Notes: generated by a model from the letters alone, not told the origin. DNA of 9,344 nt from JBFMEX01 sp040752215 (GCA_040752215.1 JBFMEX010000042.1:1-9344), one strand, 5' to 3'. Shown: positions 1 through 6,440, counted from the stretch's first letter. A program made the numbers and translations.

Positions 1-1703
1 CCCACGGCTTGGTCGAGGCCTATCGCGCCGTGCCGGCGCACGGCCGCGACAGCGGGCAGACCGCCGCCGAAAAGGAAGGCGAGCGCGATCTCGCTCGGCT
101 CGGCGACGAGCTGAGGTCGGCCGAGGCCGAGGTGGCACGGCTCACGGAGGCCGCCGCCAACACGGCCAGCGCGCCCGACAAGGTGAGGACAGCGATTGCG
201 TCGAGCGATCCGCTCGCCGCCGAGCTCGCCCGAACCAAGACGGCGCGGGAGGAGGCCGAGGCCAAGCTGGCGAACGCGCGCGCGCTGGTCCGCAGCGGGC
301 GCGCGGAAATGCTCGCCGAGGTGCAGGCCATTCCGATCGTGCGCGCGCTCGTCGAGCAGCGCGTGCGGCTCGAGCGCCAGATCCACGAGCTGTCCGCGAC
401 CTTGCTGCCGGCGCATCCGCGCATGCGCCAGCTCAGCGCCGACCTGAAGGGGCTGAAGCAGCAGATCGAGGCCGAGGCCGGTGCGGTGGTGGACGCACTC
501 GCCAAGGACGCGAAGGCGGCGGGCGAGCGCGAGGACAAGGCCCGCAAGGGGCTTGAGGCGGCGCAGGCGAAAGTCGTCCAGGACGGGCGCGACTCCGGCC
601 TCGCCAAGCAGATCGAAGCCTCGCTTGCGGCCAAGCGGGCCGAGGTCGAGCGGCTCGAGAACGAGATCGCGGCGGCGCGCAAGCTGGCGACGAGCCGTGC
701 GGCGCCCGTCGCCGGGGTCCGCATTGTCACCAGCGCCATAAAGCCGCGCACGCCGATCTCGCCCCGCAAGGGGCCGTACACCGCGCTGATCGCCGTGGCG
801 GTGCTCCTGCTCGGCCTCGCATTCGCGATCACGCGAGCGGTGCTCGGCGGTGTGCGTGCCGAGGCGAGCGGGCTTCGCCGGCCGAGCCGGGGCGAGGCGG
901 CACAGAGCGAGGCGGGCGAGCGCCTCAGACAGGAGCCGACGCTGCCGGTGGCGGCCGCGGCGGGGGGCAAACGGGCATCGCCGGAGACGACCGATGCGGC
1001 GGCGGCGCAGTCGTCGCCGACGCGCGACGCCATCGCGCCGGCGGCCGGGCCGGTCGAGCAGGTCGTGCGCTCGGCCGACGAGCTCGCCGAGCTGCTGCTC
1101 GGACAGGCCGCGGCCGGCAAGGGGTTTCGCACGCTGGTGACGGGCACCGCGCTGTCGGTGGTCGCCGCCGATCAGGCGCTGGCGCTGGCTGAGGCGATGT
1201 CGACGGCGGGCGCCGGGGTGCTGGTGGTCGACTGGGCCGCCGACGGGGACGGTCTCGCAAAGTCGCTCGGCTGGAGCGAGCAGGCGGGCCTCGCCGAGCT
1301 GATCGACGGCTCGGCAACTTTCGAGCGTGCGATCCGCTGTGTGCCGGGTTCGCGCGTGCATGCACTGGTCGCCGGCAGCGATCTGCCCGCCTACCCGGGT
1401 GCGATCGACACCGACCGGTTGAACCTGGTGCTCGATGCGCTGGACGACGTCTACGATCAGATCGTCGTCACCGGACGGCACGGCGAGGCACGGATGCTGT
1501 TCGAGGCGATCGAGGGGCGTTTCGATGCCGGGGTGACGGTCGGCCCGGCGCGGCGCGCGGAGCCGCGCAAGCGGGAGGCGCGCACGTTCCTCGGTTTCGA
1601 TGTCGAGGGGCTGCTGGTCGTGCACCTCGAGACGGGGGCCGTCAATTCCAATCCGGTCGCGCGGCTCGCCCGCAACCGGGTCCCGGAGCGGGTCTCGGCG
1701 TGA
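1..1703 (+). CDS. Wzz/GumC-type polysaccharide chain-length protein with degenerate kinase-like domain (5' partial)
   Basis: The reading frame is open to the left edge (codons from position 3), so the N-terminus lies outside the window; the TTG at 9 is not a credible start. Visible order, numbered from that TTG: a long Ala/Glu/Arg-rich periplasmic coiled coil (about 20-235), a proline-containing stretch (IKPRTPISPRKGP) just before a transmembrane helix (about 258-280), a low-complexity linker (about 285-350), and a cytoplasmic alpha/beta domain (about 353-555). This is the layout of Wzz/GumC/ExoP proteins, which control export and chain length of surface polysaccharide at the inner membrane. 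The last domain resembles a bacterial tyrosine kinase (BY-kinase) fold: VLVVD with Asp408 matches the Walker A' strand. The Walker A position reads TGTALSVVAADQ, without GKS/T, the Walker B position reads QIVVTGR, without an acid, and there is no C-terminal tyrosine cluster. I infer a non-catalytic scaffold. The polysaccharide it serves cannot be told from here. Confidence 0.8.
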   Translation, partial: HGLVEAYRAVPAHGRDSGQTAAEKEGERDLARLGDELRSAEAEVARLTEAAANTASAPDKVRTAIASSDPLAAELARTKTAREEAEAKLANARALVRSGRAEMLAEVQAIPIVRALVEQRVRLERQIHELSATLLPAHPRMRQLSADLKGLKQQIEAEAGAVVDALAKDAKAAGEREDKARKGLEAAQAKVVQDGRDSGLAKQIEASLAAKRAEVERLENEIAAARKLATSRAAPVAGVRIVTSAIKPRTPISPRKGPYTALIAVAVLLLGLAFAITRAVLGGVRAEASGLRRPSRGEAAQSEAGERLRQEPTLPVAAAAGGKRASPETTDAAAAQSSPTRDAIAPAAGPVEQVVRSADELAELLLGQAAAGKGFRTLVTGTALSVVAADQALALAEAMSTAGAGVLVVDWAADGDGLAKSLGWSEQAGLAELIDGSATFERAIRCVPGSRVHALVAGSDLPAYPGAIDTDRLNLVLDALDDVYDQIVVTGRHGEARMLFEAIEGRFDAGVTVGPARRAEPRKREARTFLGFDVEGLLVVHLETGAVNSNPVARLARNRVPERVSA

Positions 1704-1724
1704 TTGGCTCGTCCTCTCGGTGCG

Positions 1725-1745
1725 GCGCGCCGCTTGCCGGCGCGC
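1725..1745. terminator. GC-rich hairpin between convergent genes, possible bidirectional terminator
   Basis: A perfect 8-bp stem (GCGCGCCG / CGGCGCGC) with the 5-nt loop CTTGC lies 21 nt after the stop of the chain-length gene and 16 nt beyond the stop of the convergent DUF2842 gene. Neither side has a run of T, so it is not a textbook intrinsic terminator. It may slow polymerase or protect 3' ends. Confidence 0.4.
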
Positions 1746-1761
1746 AACCGATCGGGCGGGC

Positions 1762-1968
1762 TCAGGAATCCGGGCGTGCCATCCAGCGGATCAGCAGGCC
1801 GGCCGGCACCACCCAGGCGAGCCCGGCGACGGCGTAGTAGACCAGCTCGACGAGCGGGCCGGCGCGCACCTGCAGCACCACTGCGGCCAGCATCGCGGCG
1901 AGCGCGTAGAGCACGAGGAATGCGAGCAGCAGGATGGTGCCGACGAGCTTGCGGGTGCGGGTGGTCAT
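1762..1968 (-). CDS. DUF2842 small inner-membrane protein
   Basis: A 68-residue protein with a basic N-terminus (MTTRTRKLVGT) and two hydrophobic segments, about residues 9-32 and 40-60, ending WMARP. The opening TRTRKLxGT, the central YAVAGLAWVVPA and the closing IRWMxRP match my recollection of DUF2842, a small family of alphaproteobacterial membrane proteins of unknown function; no search was run. I chose the ATG at 1966-1968 because GGAG (1978-1981) lies 9 nt upstream and family members begin at this point. An in-frame GTG at 2008-2010 would add 14 residues that do not look conserved. It is divergent from ctaA and convergent with the chain-length gene. Its two helices and position beside ctaA could hint at a link to cytochrome oxidase assembly, but that is only proximity. 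Confidence 0.8.
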   Translation of the reverse strand: MTTRTRKLVGTILLLAFLVLYALAAMLAAVVLQVRAGPLVELVYYAVAGLAWVVPAGLLIRWMARPDS

Positions 1969-2106
1969 GATGCGCAGCTCCAGGACGGTCGGGTGGCGCT
2001 GCGCCGCCACGGGCGGTGGCCGGGCGGCCGGCGTCGCCGGTTGATAGCATGGACCGGACGGCGGACGGTGCGACCCGGTGGCGCTCGCCGGCGCCTTCCG
2101 GCTGCA

Positions 2107-2135
2107 TTGCCTCGGCCGGGCGGACTACCTATCAA
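2107..2135 (+). promoter_or_regulatory. Candidate sigma-70-type promoter of ctaA
   Basis: TTGCCT (2107-2112), a 17-nt spacer and TATCAA (2130-2135) fit a housekeeping promoter. Transcription would begin near 2142, only about 7 nt before the ATG at 2149 but about 25 nt before the ATG at 2167. The assignment is by eye, and such matches also arise by chance. Confidence 0.4.
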
Positions 2136-2153
2136 GGGCGCCGGGACGATGGC

Positions 2154-2159
2154 GAGGAG
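2154..2159 (+). promoter_or_regulatory. Ribosome-binding site deciding the ctaA start
   Basis: GAGGAG lies 7 nt before the ATG at 2167. The earlier in-frame ATG at 2149 has only a weaker AAGGG 10 nt upstream, which would sit at or before the inferred transcript start. Confidence 0.55.
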
Positions 2160-2166
2160 CGTGGTG

Positions 2167-3240
2167 ATGGCCGAGGCGACGGCGAGGATCGGTGGACCGC
2201 GGGCCGCAGGCCGGGGCGATCGGCTGGTGCGCGCCTGGCTGCTCGCGGTCGCTGTGCTGGTGATCGCCATGATCGTCGTCGGCGGCGCCACGCGGCTGAC
2301 CGACAGCGGCCTCTCGATCACCGAATGGCAGCCGATCATCGGCGCGATCCCGCCGCTATCGGACCACGACTGGCAGATCGCGTTCGACAAGTACCGCAAG
2401 ATCCCCGAGTACCATCAGGTCAACAAGGGGATGTCGCTCGGCGCGTTCAAGGTCATCTACTGGTGGGAGTGGAGCCACCGCCTGCTCGGTCGCCTGATCG
2501 GAGTCGCATTTGCGCTGCCACTCCTGGCGCTGTGGCTGATGGGGGCGATCCGCCCCGGCTACGGTCCGAAGCTGGTCGGCGTGCTGGCCCTCGGCGGCCT
2601 GCAGGGGCTCATCGGCTGGTACATGGTGCAGTCGGGGCTCGTGGACCGGGTCGACGTCAGCCACTACCGGCTTGCGCTGCATCTTTTCACCGCGTTCGTG
2701 ATCCTCGCCCTGCTGGTGTGGCTGGCGCTCGATCATGCGCCCGCCGAGCGCCGCGTGCGGCTCGCCACCCTGACCTCGGGTCAGCAGTGGATAGCGGGTC
2801 TGCTCGTGGCGCTGGTGCTGGCGCAAGTGGTGCTCGGGGCGCTGGTCGCCGGGCTGAAGGCGGGCCTCACCTACAACACCTGGCCGCTGATGGACGGGCG
2901 ACTGATTCCGGAAGGGCTCGGCACGCTCACGCCCTGGTATGTGAACTTGCTCGAGAACATCACCACGGTGCAGTTCGATCACCGCATGATGGCCTATGCG
3001 CTGGTGCTGCTGGCGCTCGCTCACGCCGTCGCCCTGACGCGCACGGCCGACGACGAGCGGGTCGTGCGAAGCGCGTGGCTGCTGGCGATCGCAATTCTGG
3101 GGCAGGCCGCGCTCGGCATCTGGACCTTGCTCGCCAGCGTGCCGATCTCGCTCGGCATCGCGCACCAGGGTGTGGCAGCGCTGGTGCTGGTGGCGGCGGT
3201 CGTGCATCTCCACCGGATGCGCCGCGCGCGCGGCCCGTGA
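2167..3240 (+). CDS. ctaA: Heme A synthase (CtaA/COX15 family)
   Basis: This integral membrane enzyme oxidises the C8 methyl of heme O to a formyl group, giving heme A for aa3-type cytochrome c oxidase. The 357-residue protein has about eight hydrophobic helices. The first is followed by the family signature GGATRLTDSGLSITEW (about 39-54). Candidate heme-ligand histidines are His104 in WEWSHRLLGR, His166 and His172 in HYRLALHL, His272 in QFDHRMMAY and His333 in IAHQG. There are no cysteines, as expected for the alphaproteobacterial/mitochondrial COX15 type and unlike Bacillus CtaA with its extracellular cysteine pair. I prefer the ATG at 2167; the ATG at 2149 would add six residues. The gene stands alone and converges on argC, and no oxidase subunit genes are visible nearby. 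Function is secure from family resemblance; only the start is uncertain. Confidence 0.95.
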   Translation: MAEATARIGGPRAAGRGDRLVRAWLLAVAVLVIAMIVVGGATRLTDSGLSITEWQPIIGAIPPLSDHDWQIAFDKYRKIPEYHQVNKGMSLGAFKVIYWWEWSHRLLGRLIGVAFALPLLALWLMGAIRPGYGPKLVGVLALGGLQGLIGWYMVQSGLVDRVDVSHYRLALHLFTAFVILALLVWLALDHAPAERRVRLATLTSGQQWIAGLLVALVLAQVVLGALVAGLKAGLTYNTWPLMDGRLIPEGLGTLTPWYVNLLENITTVQFDHRMMAYALVLLALAHAVALTRTADDERVVRSAWLLAIAILGQAALGIWTLLASVPISLGIAHQGVAALVLVAAVVHLHRMRRARGP

Positions 3241-3265
3241 GCGAGAGGCTCGAGGATGTCGTGAA

Positions 3266-3287
3266 CGGGCTCGTCCCGACCAGCCCG
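3266..3287. terminator. Weak hairpin between convergent ctaA and argC
   Basis: CGGGCT (3266-3271) and AGCCCG (3282-3287) form a 6-bp stem around a 10-nt loop, followed on the plus strand by a short pyrimidine-rich stretch (CTCCGTTTC) running into the end of argC. It lies 25 nt after the ctaA stop. It is weak as a terminator but is the only candidate in this 54-nt gap. Confidence 0.3.
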
Positions 3288-3294
3288 CTCCGTT

Positions 3295-4236
3295 TCAGCC
3301 GTCCAGGCCGAGCATCAGGCGGATGTTCTGCACCGCCGCGCCGGAGGCGCCCTTGCCGAGATTGTCGAGGCGGGCGACGAGAACGGCGTGGGCGTGCGCC
3401 TCGTTGCCGAGCACGTAGAGCTGCAACTGGTCGGTGCCATTGAGGGCGAGCGCGTCGAGGCGCGTGACCTTCGCCGCTGCCTCCGGCACGACGCTCACCA
3501 GCGCAGATTCCCGATAGTGCGCAGCGAGCGCAGCCTCGAGATCGGCGAGGCGTGGCCGGCCGGGCAGAGCGTCGAGGTGCAGCGGGATCGAGACCAGCAT
3601 GCCTTGACGGAAATTGCCGACCGACGGCACGAAGATCGGCCGCCGTGAGAGCCCGCTGTACGTCATCAGCTCGGGCACATGCTTGTGCTCGAGGCCGAGC
3701 GCATAAAGCTCGAAGGCGGGCGCGGTGCGGGAAACCTCGTAGCTCTCGATCATGCTCCTGCCGCCGCCGGAATAGCCCGACACCGCGTTGACCGCGATGG
3801 GATAGTCTGCGGGGACGAGGCCGGCCTCGACCAGCGGGCGCAGCAGCGCGATGGCGCCTGTCGGATAGCAGCCCGGATTGGCGACGCGCCGCGCGGAGCG
3901 GATGCGATCGGCTTGGCCCGCATCGAGCTCGGGGAAGCCATAGACCCAGCCCTCGGCAACGCGATGCGCGGTCGAGGCATCGACGATGCGCGGCGCCGCG
4001 GCGCCGAGCGCGTCGGCCAAAGCGACCGCCTCCCTGGCGGCGTCGTCCGGCAGGCACAGCACGACGAGATCGACCTCGGCCATCAGCGCCTTTCGCGCGG
4101 CCGGGTCCTTGCGCTTGTCGGCGGCGATGCTGGCAACTGTCACGTCCGGCACGCGCGCCAAGCGCTCGCGGATCTCGAGCCCGGTGGTGCCGGCCTCGCC
4201 GTCGATGAAGATCCGCCTTGCACGTGTATCGGCCAT
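3295..4236 (-). CDS. argC: N-acetyl-gamma-glutamyl-phosphate reductase (short, type 2 ArgC)
   Basis: This cytoplasmic enzyme of arginine biosynthesis reduces N-acetylglutamyl 5-phosphate with NADPH to N-acetylglutamate 5-semialdehyde. The 313-residue protein begins with a nucleotide-binding loop GEAGTTG (13-19). Cys123 in NPGCYPTG is the catalytic thiol, GYSGGG follows at 154-159, and HKHVPEL (184-190) carries the likely general-base His186. At about 310 residues it fits the shorter ArgC class rather than the 340-350-residue class. The ATG at 4234-4236 has GGAAG 7 nt upstream. It has its own candidate promoter in the 73-nt gap behind the TerC gene, so co-transcription with that gene is not required. 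No other arginine gene is visible, consistent with the scattered arginine genes of many alphaproteobacteria. Confidence 0.95.
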   Translation of the reverse strand: MADTRARRIFIDGEAGTTGLEIRERLARVPDVTVASIAADKRKDPAARKALMAEVDLVVLCLPDDAAREAVALADALGAAAPRIVDASTAHRVAEGWVYGFPELDAGQADRIRSARRVANPGCYPTGAIALLRPLVEAGLVPADYPIAVNAVSGYSGGGRSMIESYEVSRTAPAFELYALGLEHKHVPELMTYSGLSRRPIFVPSVGNFRQGMLVSIPLHLDALPGRPRLADLEAALAAHYRESALVSVVPEAAAKVTRLDALALNGTDQLQLYVLGNEAHAHAVLVARLDNLGKGASGAAVQNIRLMLGLDG

Positions 4237-4265
4237 CGCAATTCTTCCGCGCCTCGGGGGTGGCC

Positions 4266-4295
4266 GGTTTAGGGCGTGCGCGGCTCGGGTGTCAA
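4266..4295 (-). promoter_or_regulatory. Candidate promoter of argC
   Basis: On the minus strand, a perfect TTGACA (4290-4295) is followed after 18 nt by TAAACC (4266-4271). Transcription would start near 4259, leaving a leader of about 22 nt that contains the GGAAG ribosome-binding site. No arginine-repressor site was recognised. Confidence 0.5.
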
Positions 4296-4309
4296 CGCGG
4301 CGCCGACGG

Positions 4310-5062
4310 TCAAAGCCCCAGGCGGTGCTTGACGCCCTGCCACAGCGTCTCCGAGCAGCCGAAGTTGAACGCTTGGCAGGTCACCTCGTGCGAGCCACGG
4401 TAGATCATGTCGAGCGCGACCCAGACGATGACGAGGAGTCCGAGCCAGGAGATCCAGGGATACCTGACCAGCAGCTTGGCTATGAAGGCCGAGGCGACCG
4501 CCATCAGCACGATGGCGATGCCGAGGCCGATGACCAGCACCAGTGGCTCGCCCTTGGCGGCGCCAGCCACGGCGAGCACGTTGTCGAGCGACATCGACAC
4601 GTCGGCGGCGGTGATCTGCATCACCGCGCCCCAGAAGCCAAGCTCCTTGCCGGCGATTGCGGGGGCCGACGAGGTGCCCTCGATCTCCTCCATGGTCGGC
4701 CCGTGGCCGTCGACGATGCCGCGATACATCTTCCAGCACACCCAGGCGAGCAGCAGACCGCCGGCGAGTGTGAGGCCAACGATGGCCAGGATCTGCGTCG
4801 TGACGGCTGCGAACAGGATGCGCAGGACAACCGCTGCGGAGATGCCCCAGAAGATCACCTTGGCGCGCATCTCCGGCTTGACGCGCGAGGCGGCCATTCC
4901 GACCACGATCGCGTTGTCGCCGGCGAGCGTGATGTCGATCAGGATGATGTTGATCATCGCGAGCCAGTTGGCGCGGTACCAGTCGAGCGAAAGAAGGTGC
5001 CCGAACTCGACCGCCATGGCATACGCGAACTTGCCCGGGTCGATCGCCAACAGCTCGATCAT
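4310..5062 (-). CDS. TerC-family integral membrane protein (YjbE/YkoY-like)
   Basis: The 250-residue membrane protein has six or seven hydrophobic segments. Two internally similar acidic helices, ILIDITLAGDNAIVV (about 40-54) and DVSMSLDNVLAVA (154-166), each place Asp and Asp-Asn in the membrane (Asp43, Asp49-Asn50; Asp154, Asp160-Asn161); this doubled GDN/LDN motif defines the TerC family (PF03741). Studied relatives, E. coli Alx and Bacillus YkoY/YceF (MeeY/MeeF), export manganese and help load exported enzymes with it, so metal export is the best guess here; the metal is inferred, not seen. The start at 5060-5062 has GGGAGAGG 5 nt upstream, and the frame extends 80 residues further without family-like sequence. 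A C-terminal tail carries Cys229 and Cys236. The gene follows the rpsI terminator and so probably has its own promoter and the structured leader described separately. Confidence 0.88.
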   Translation of the reverse strand: MIELLAIDPGKFAYAMAVEFGHLLSLDWYRANWLAMINIILIDITLAGDNAIVVGMAASRVKPEMRAKVIFWGISAAVVLRILFAAVTTQILAIVGLTLAGGLLLAWVCWKMYRGIVDGHGPTMEEIEGTSSAPAIAGKELGFWGAVMQITAADVSMSLDNVLAVAGAAKGEPLVLVIGLGIAIVLMAVASAFIAKLLVRYPWISWLGLLVIVWVALDMIYRGSHEVTCQAFNFGCSETLWQGVKHRLGL

Positions 5063-5112
5063 CGATGCCTCTCCCGCGCCGTGTCGCCGGCCGCTTCGTC
5101 GTTGCCGCCGGC

Positions 5113-5190
5113 GCAGCGTGGGGCTGCACCGTGCCCACCACAGCTGCCGGACGCGAGCGGCGATCCGGAGCGTGGCATACCACATGCCAC
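5113..5190 (-). promoter_or_regulatory. Structured 5' leader of the TerC-family gene (two hairpins)
   Basis: In minus-strand (transcript) order, a perfect hairpin GTGGCAT-GTGGT-ATGCCAC (5172-5190; 7-bp stem, 5-nt loop) is followed by a longer one (5113-5147). In the longer one GCAGC pairs with GCTGC and the adjoining GTGG with CCAC across a single bulged T. The start codon lies about 50 nt further on. TerC-family genes are often controlled by the yybP-ykoY manganese riboswitch, but I see none of its conserved internal-loop sequences here. The 19-nt dyad could instead be a DNA operator. High G+C makes chance hairpins likely. Confidence 0.3.
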
Positions 5191-5206
5191 AGGGGCCTTG
5201 GAAGCT

Positions 5207-5235
5207 AATCTGGCGCTCCGCTCCGAGAGCGGCAA
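5207..5235 (-). promoter_or_regulatory. Possible promoter of the TerC-family gene
   Basis: On the minus strand, TTGCCG (5230-5235), a 17-nt spacer and CAGATT (5207-5212) form a poor but correctly spaced match downstream of the rpsI terminator. A promoter is expected in this interval because the terminator is strong. The start would be near 5200, giving a leader of about 140 nt. Confidence 0.25.
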
Positions 5236-5249
5236 GCCCCCGGCACGGA

Positions 5250-5296
5250 GAAATTGAAACCGCGGGCCGCGGCGCCACAGCGCCTGCGACCCGCGG
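5250..5296 (-). terminator. Intrinsic terminator of the rplM-rpsI operon
   Basis: Starting 13 nt after the rpsI stop on the minus strand, CCGCGGG (5290-5296) pairs with CCCGCGG (5260-5266). Inside, separated by an unpaired loop, GGCGC pairs with GCGCC around the tetraloop TGTG. The hairpin is followed immediately by TTTCAATTTC (5250-5259). Long GC-rich stem plus T-rich tail is the classical rho-independent form, the clearest terminator in the window. Confidence 0.8.
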
Positions 5297-5309
5297 CCCC
5301 ACGATCGGC

Positions 5310-5795
5310 TCAGCGCTTGGAGAACTGGAAGCTGCGGCGGGCCTTGACCCGGCCGTATTTCTTGCGCTCGACGGTGCGGCTGTCGCGGGTCAGGAAGCCT
5401 CCGGGCTTCAGAACGCTGCGCAGCTCGGGCTCGTAGTAGGTGAGTGCCTTGGAGATGCCGTGACGCACCGCGCCGGCCTGGCCGGAGAGGCCGCCGCCGG
5501 TGACCGTCACGTTGATGTCGTACTGGTCGGCGCGCTTGGCCGCATTGATCGGCTGCATCAGCAACATCTGCAGCACCGGGCGCGCGAAATATTGCTTGAA
5601 GTCCTTGTCGTTGACGGTGATGCGGCCATGGCCCGGCTTCAGCCAGACGCGGGCCACGGCGTCCTTGCGCTTGCCGGTCGCATAGGCGCGGCCGTGAGCG
5701 TCGAGCTTCTGAGTGTGGACCGGCTTGCCGGCGACCTCGCCAGCGGACCCTTGCAGGCCGCCGAGATCCGAGAGAGTGCGGGTTTCCTGAGCCAT
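5310..5795 (-). CDS. rpsI: Small-subunit ribosomal protein uS9 (S9)
   Basis: S9 binds 16S rRNA in the head of the 30S subunit, and its C-terminal tail reaches the P-site tRNA. The 161-residue protein has an N-terminal extension of about 35 residues absent from the 130-residue E. coli protein; extensions of this kind are usual in alphaproteobacteria. The conserved body starts at RAYATGKRKDAVARVW (36-51), continues through GGGLSGQAGAVRHGISKAL (100-118), and ends in the basic tail RRSFQFSKR with the terminal Lys-Arg expected for tRNA contact. It is the second gene of a two-gene operon, starting 5 nt after the rplM stop, with its ribosome-binding site (AGGG about 10 nt upstream) inside the end of rplM. 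A strong terminator follows. Confidence 0.98.
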   Translation of the reverse strand: MAQETRTLSDLGGLQGSAGEVAGKPVHTQKLDAHGRAYATGKRKDAVARVWLKPGHGRITVNDKDFKQYFARPVLQMLLMQPINAAKRADQYDINVTVTGGGLSGQAGAVRHGISKALTYYEPELRSVLKPGGFLTRDSRTVERKKYGRVKARRSFQFSKR

Positions 5796-5800
5796 GTGGG

Positions 5801-6262
5801 TTACGCCCTCTGGTTCTTGCGATTGAGCTTGGCGACATCGAGCGCGACCGGGCTCTGGGCCGCGTGCGGATGCTCCGCGCCCTTGTAGACCTTGAGGTTG
5901 CGCATCAGCTTGCGCTGCAGGGGCCCGCGCTTCAGCATGCGCTCGACCGCCTTCTCGATCACCCGCTCGGGGAACTTGCCCTCGATGATCTGGCGCGGCG
6001 TGCGCGCCTTGACCCCACCGGGGAAGCCGGTGTGGTGGTGGTAGATCTTGTCCTCGTACTTGCGGCCGGTGAAAACCACCTTCTCCGCATTGACGACGAT
6101 GACGTTGTCACCGCAGTCCATGTGCGGGGTGTAGATCGCCTTGTGCTTGCCCTTGAGGCGGGTGGCGATGAGGGCCGCGAGACGCCCGACCACGAGGCCG
6201 TCGGCGTCGATCACGATCCACTTCTTGTCCACCTCCCCGAGCTTGGGGATGTAGGTTTGCAT
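5801..6262 (-). CDS. rplM: Large-subunit ribosomal protein uL13 (L13)
   Basis: L13 is an early-assembly protein of the 50S subunit that binds 23S rRNA. The 153-residue protein shows the family landmarks KKWIVIDADGLVVGRLA (13-29), TPHMDCGDNVIVVNAEKV (45-62), HHTGFPGG (76-83) and the C-terminal KVYKGAEHPHAAQSP; its last ten or so residues (LNRKNQRA) follow the alphaproteobacterial pattern. The ATG at 6260-6262 has AGGAG about 6 nt upstream. It is first in the rplM-rpsI operon, an order conserved across bacteria. The promoter and AT-rich tract upstream give a leader of roughly 60 nt. I saw no obvious long hairpin there that would mark autogenous control by L13, but cannot exclude it by eye. Confidence 0.98.
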   Translation of the reverse strand: MQTYIPKLGEVDKKWIVIDADGLVVGRLAALIATRLKGKHKAIYTPHMDCGDNVIVVNAEKVVFTGRKYEDKIYHHHTGFPGGVKARTPRQIIEGKFPERVIEKAVERMLKRGPLQRKLMRNLKVYKGAEHPHAAQSPVALDVAKLNRKNQRA

Positions 6263-6327
6263 GGAGGGCTCCTGCCCGTTGCGGATGGATTTGGCGCAGG
6301 CGACGCGCGCGGCGCGCCGACCGCGGG

Positions 6328-6356
6328 TGGATATGTGAGTGGCCGGCGCGTGTCAA
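6328..6356 (-). promoter_or_regulatory. Promoter of the rplM-rpsI operon
   Basis: On the minus strand, a perfect TTGACA (6351-6356), a 17-nt spacer and TATCCA (6328-6333) put transcription start near 6321. Directly upstream lies the most AT-rich stretch of the window (about 6357-6425), including AAATTATC next to the -35 box, which could act as an UP element. Strength and position suit a ribosomal-protein operon. Confidence 0.65.
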
Positions 6357-6411
6357 TGCCGATAATTTCGAGAACGAGGATTATGTAGCAAAAACAGCGC
6401 GGTGAATGATG

Positions 6412-6440
6412 TGGTAAAATAATACCCCAAGAAGATGGGT
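6412..6440 (-). terminator. Weak intrinsic terminator after the thioesterase gene
   Basis: Starting within the stop codon of the thioesterase gene, ACCC (6437-6440) can pair with GGGT (6424-6427), with one more pair possible through a bulged G. The tail is TATTATTTTA on the minus strand. The stem is short but the T-rich tail is good. It would separate this gene from the rplM promoter. Confidence 0.35.

Noticed and set aside
20..1147. A 375-codon minus-strand frame, rich in Ser, Ala and Arg, opposite the chain-length gene.
   Set aside because: It is a mirror of the Ala/Glu-rich coiled-coil coding sequence; its composition is repetitive and no domain is recognisable.
2016..3443. A 475-codon plus-strand frame overlapping ctaA.
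   Set aside because: Out of frame with a clear eight-helix heme A synthase; the translation is Arg/Ala/Gly-rich and ends inside the argC coding region.
5063..5250. A yybP-ykoY manganese riboswitch upstream of the TerC-family gene.
   Set aside because: I looked for the conserved GGGGAGUA-type strand and the internal-loop sequences and saw none; only generic hairpins are present.
5063..5302. An 80-residue N-terminal extension of the TerC-family protein in the same frame.
   Set aside because: The extension runs back through the rpsI terminator, is Arg-rich and unlike the family, and the ATG at 5062 has a strong GGGAGAGG site.
3986..5888. Long plus-strand open frames (for example 3986-5257 and 4407-5888) opposite argC, the TerC gene and rpsI.
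   Set aside because: They are antisense to well-supported genes; high G+C depletes stop codons in the other frames. The translations are low-complexity and have no ribosome-binding sites or family motifs.
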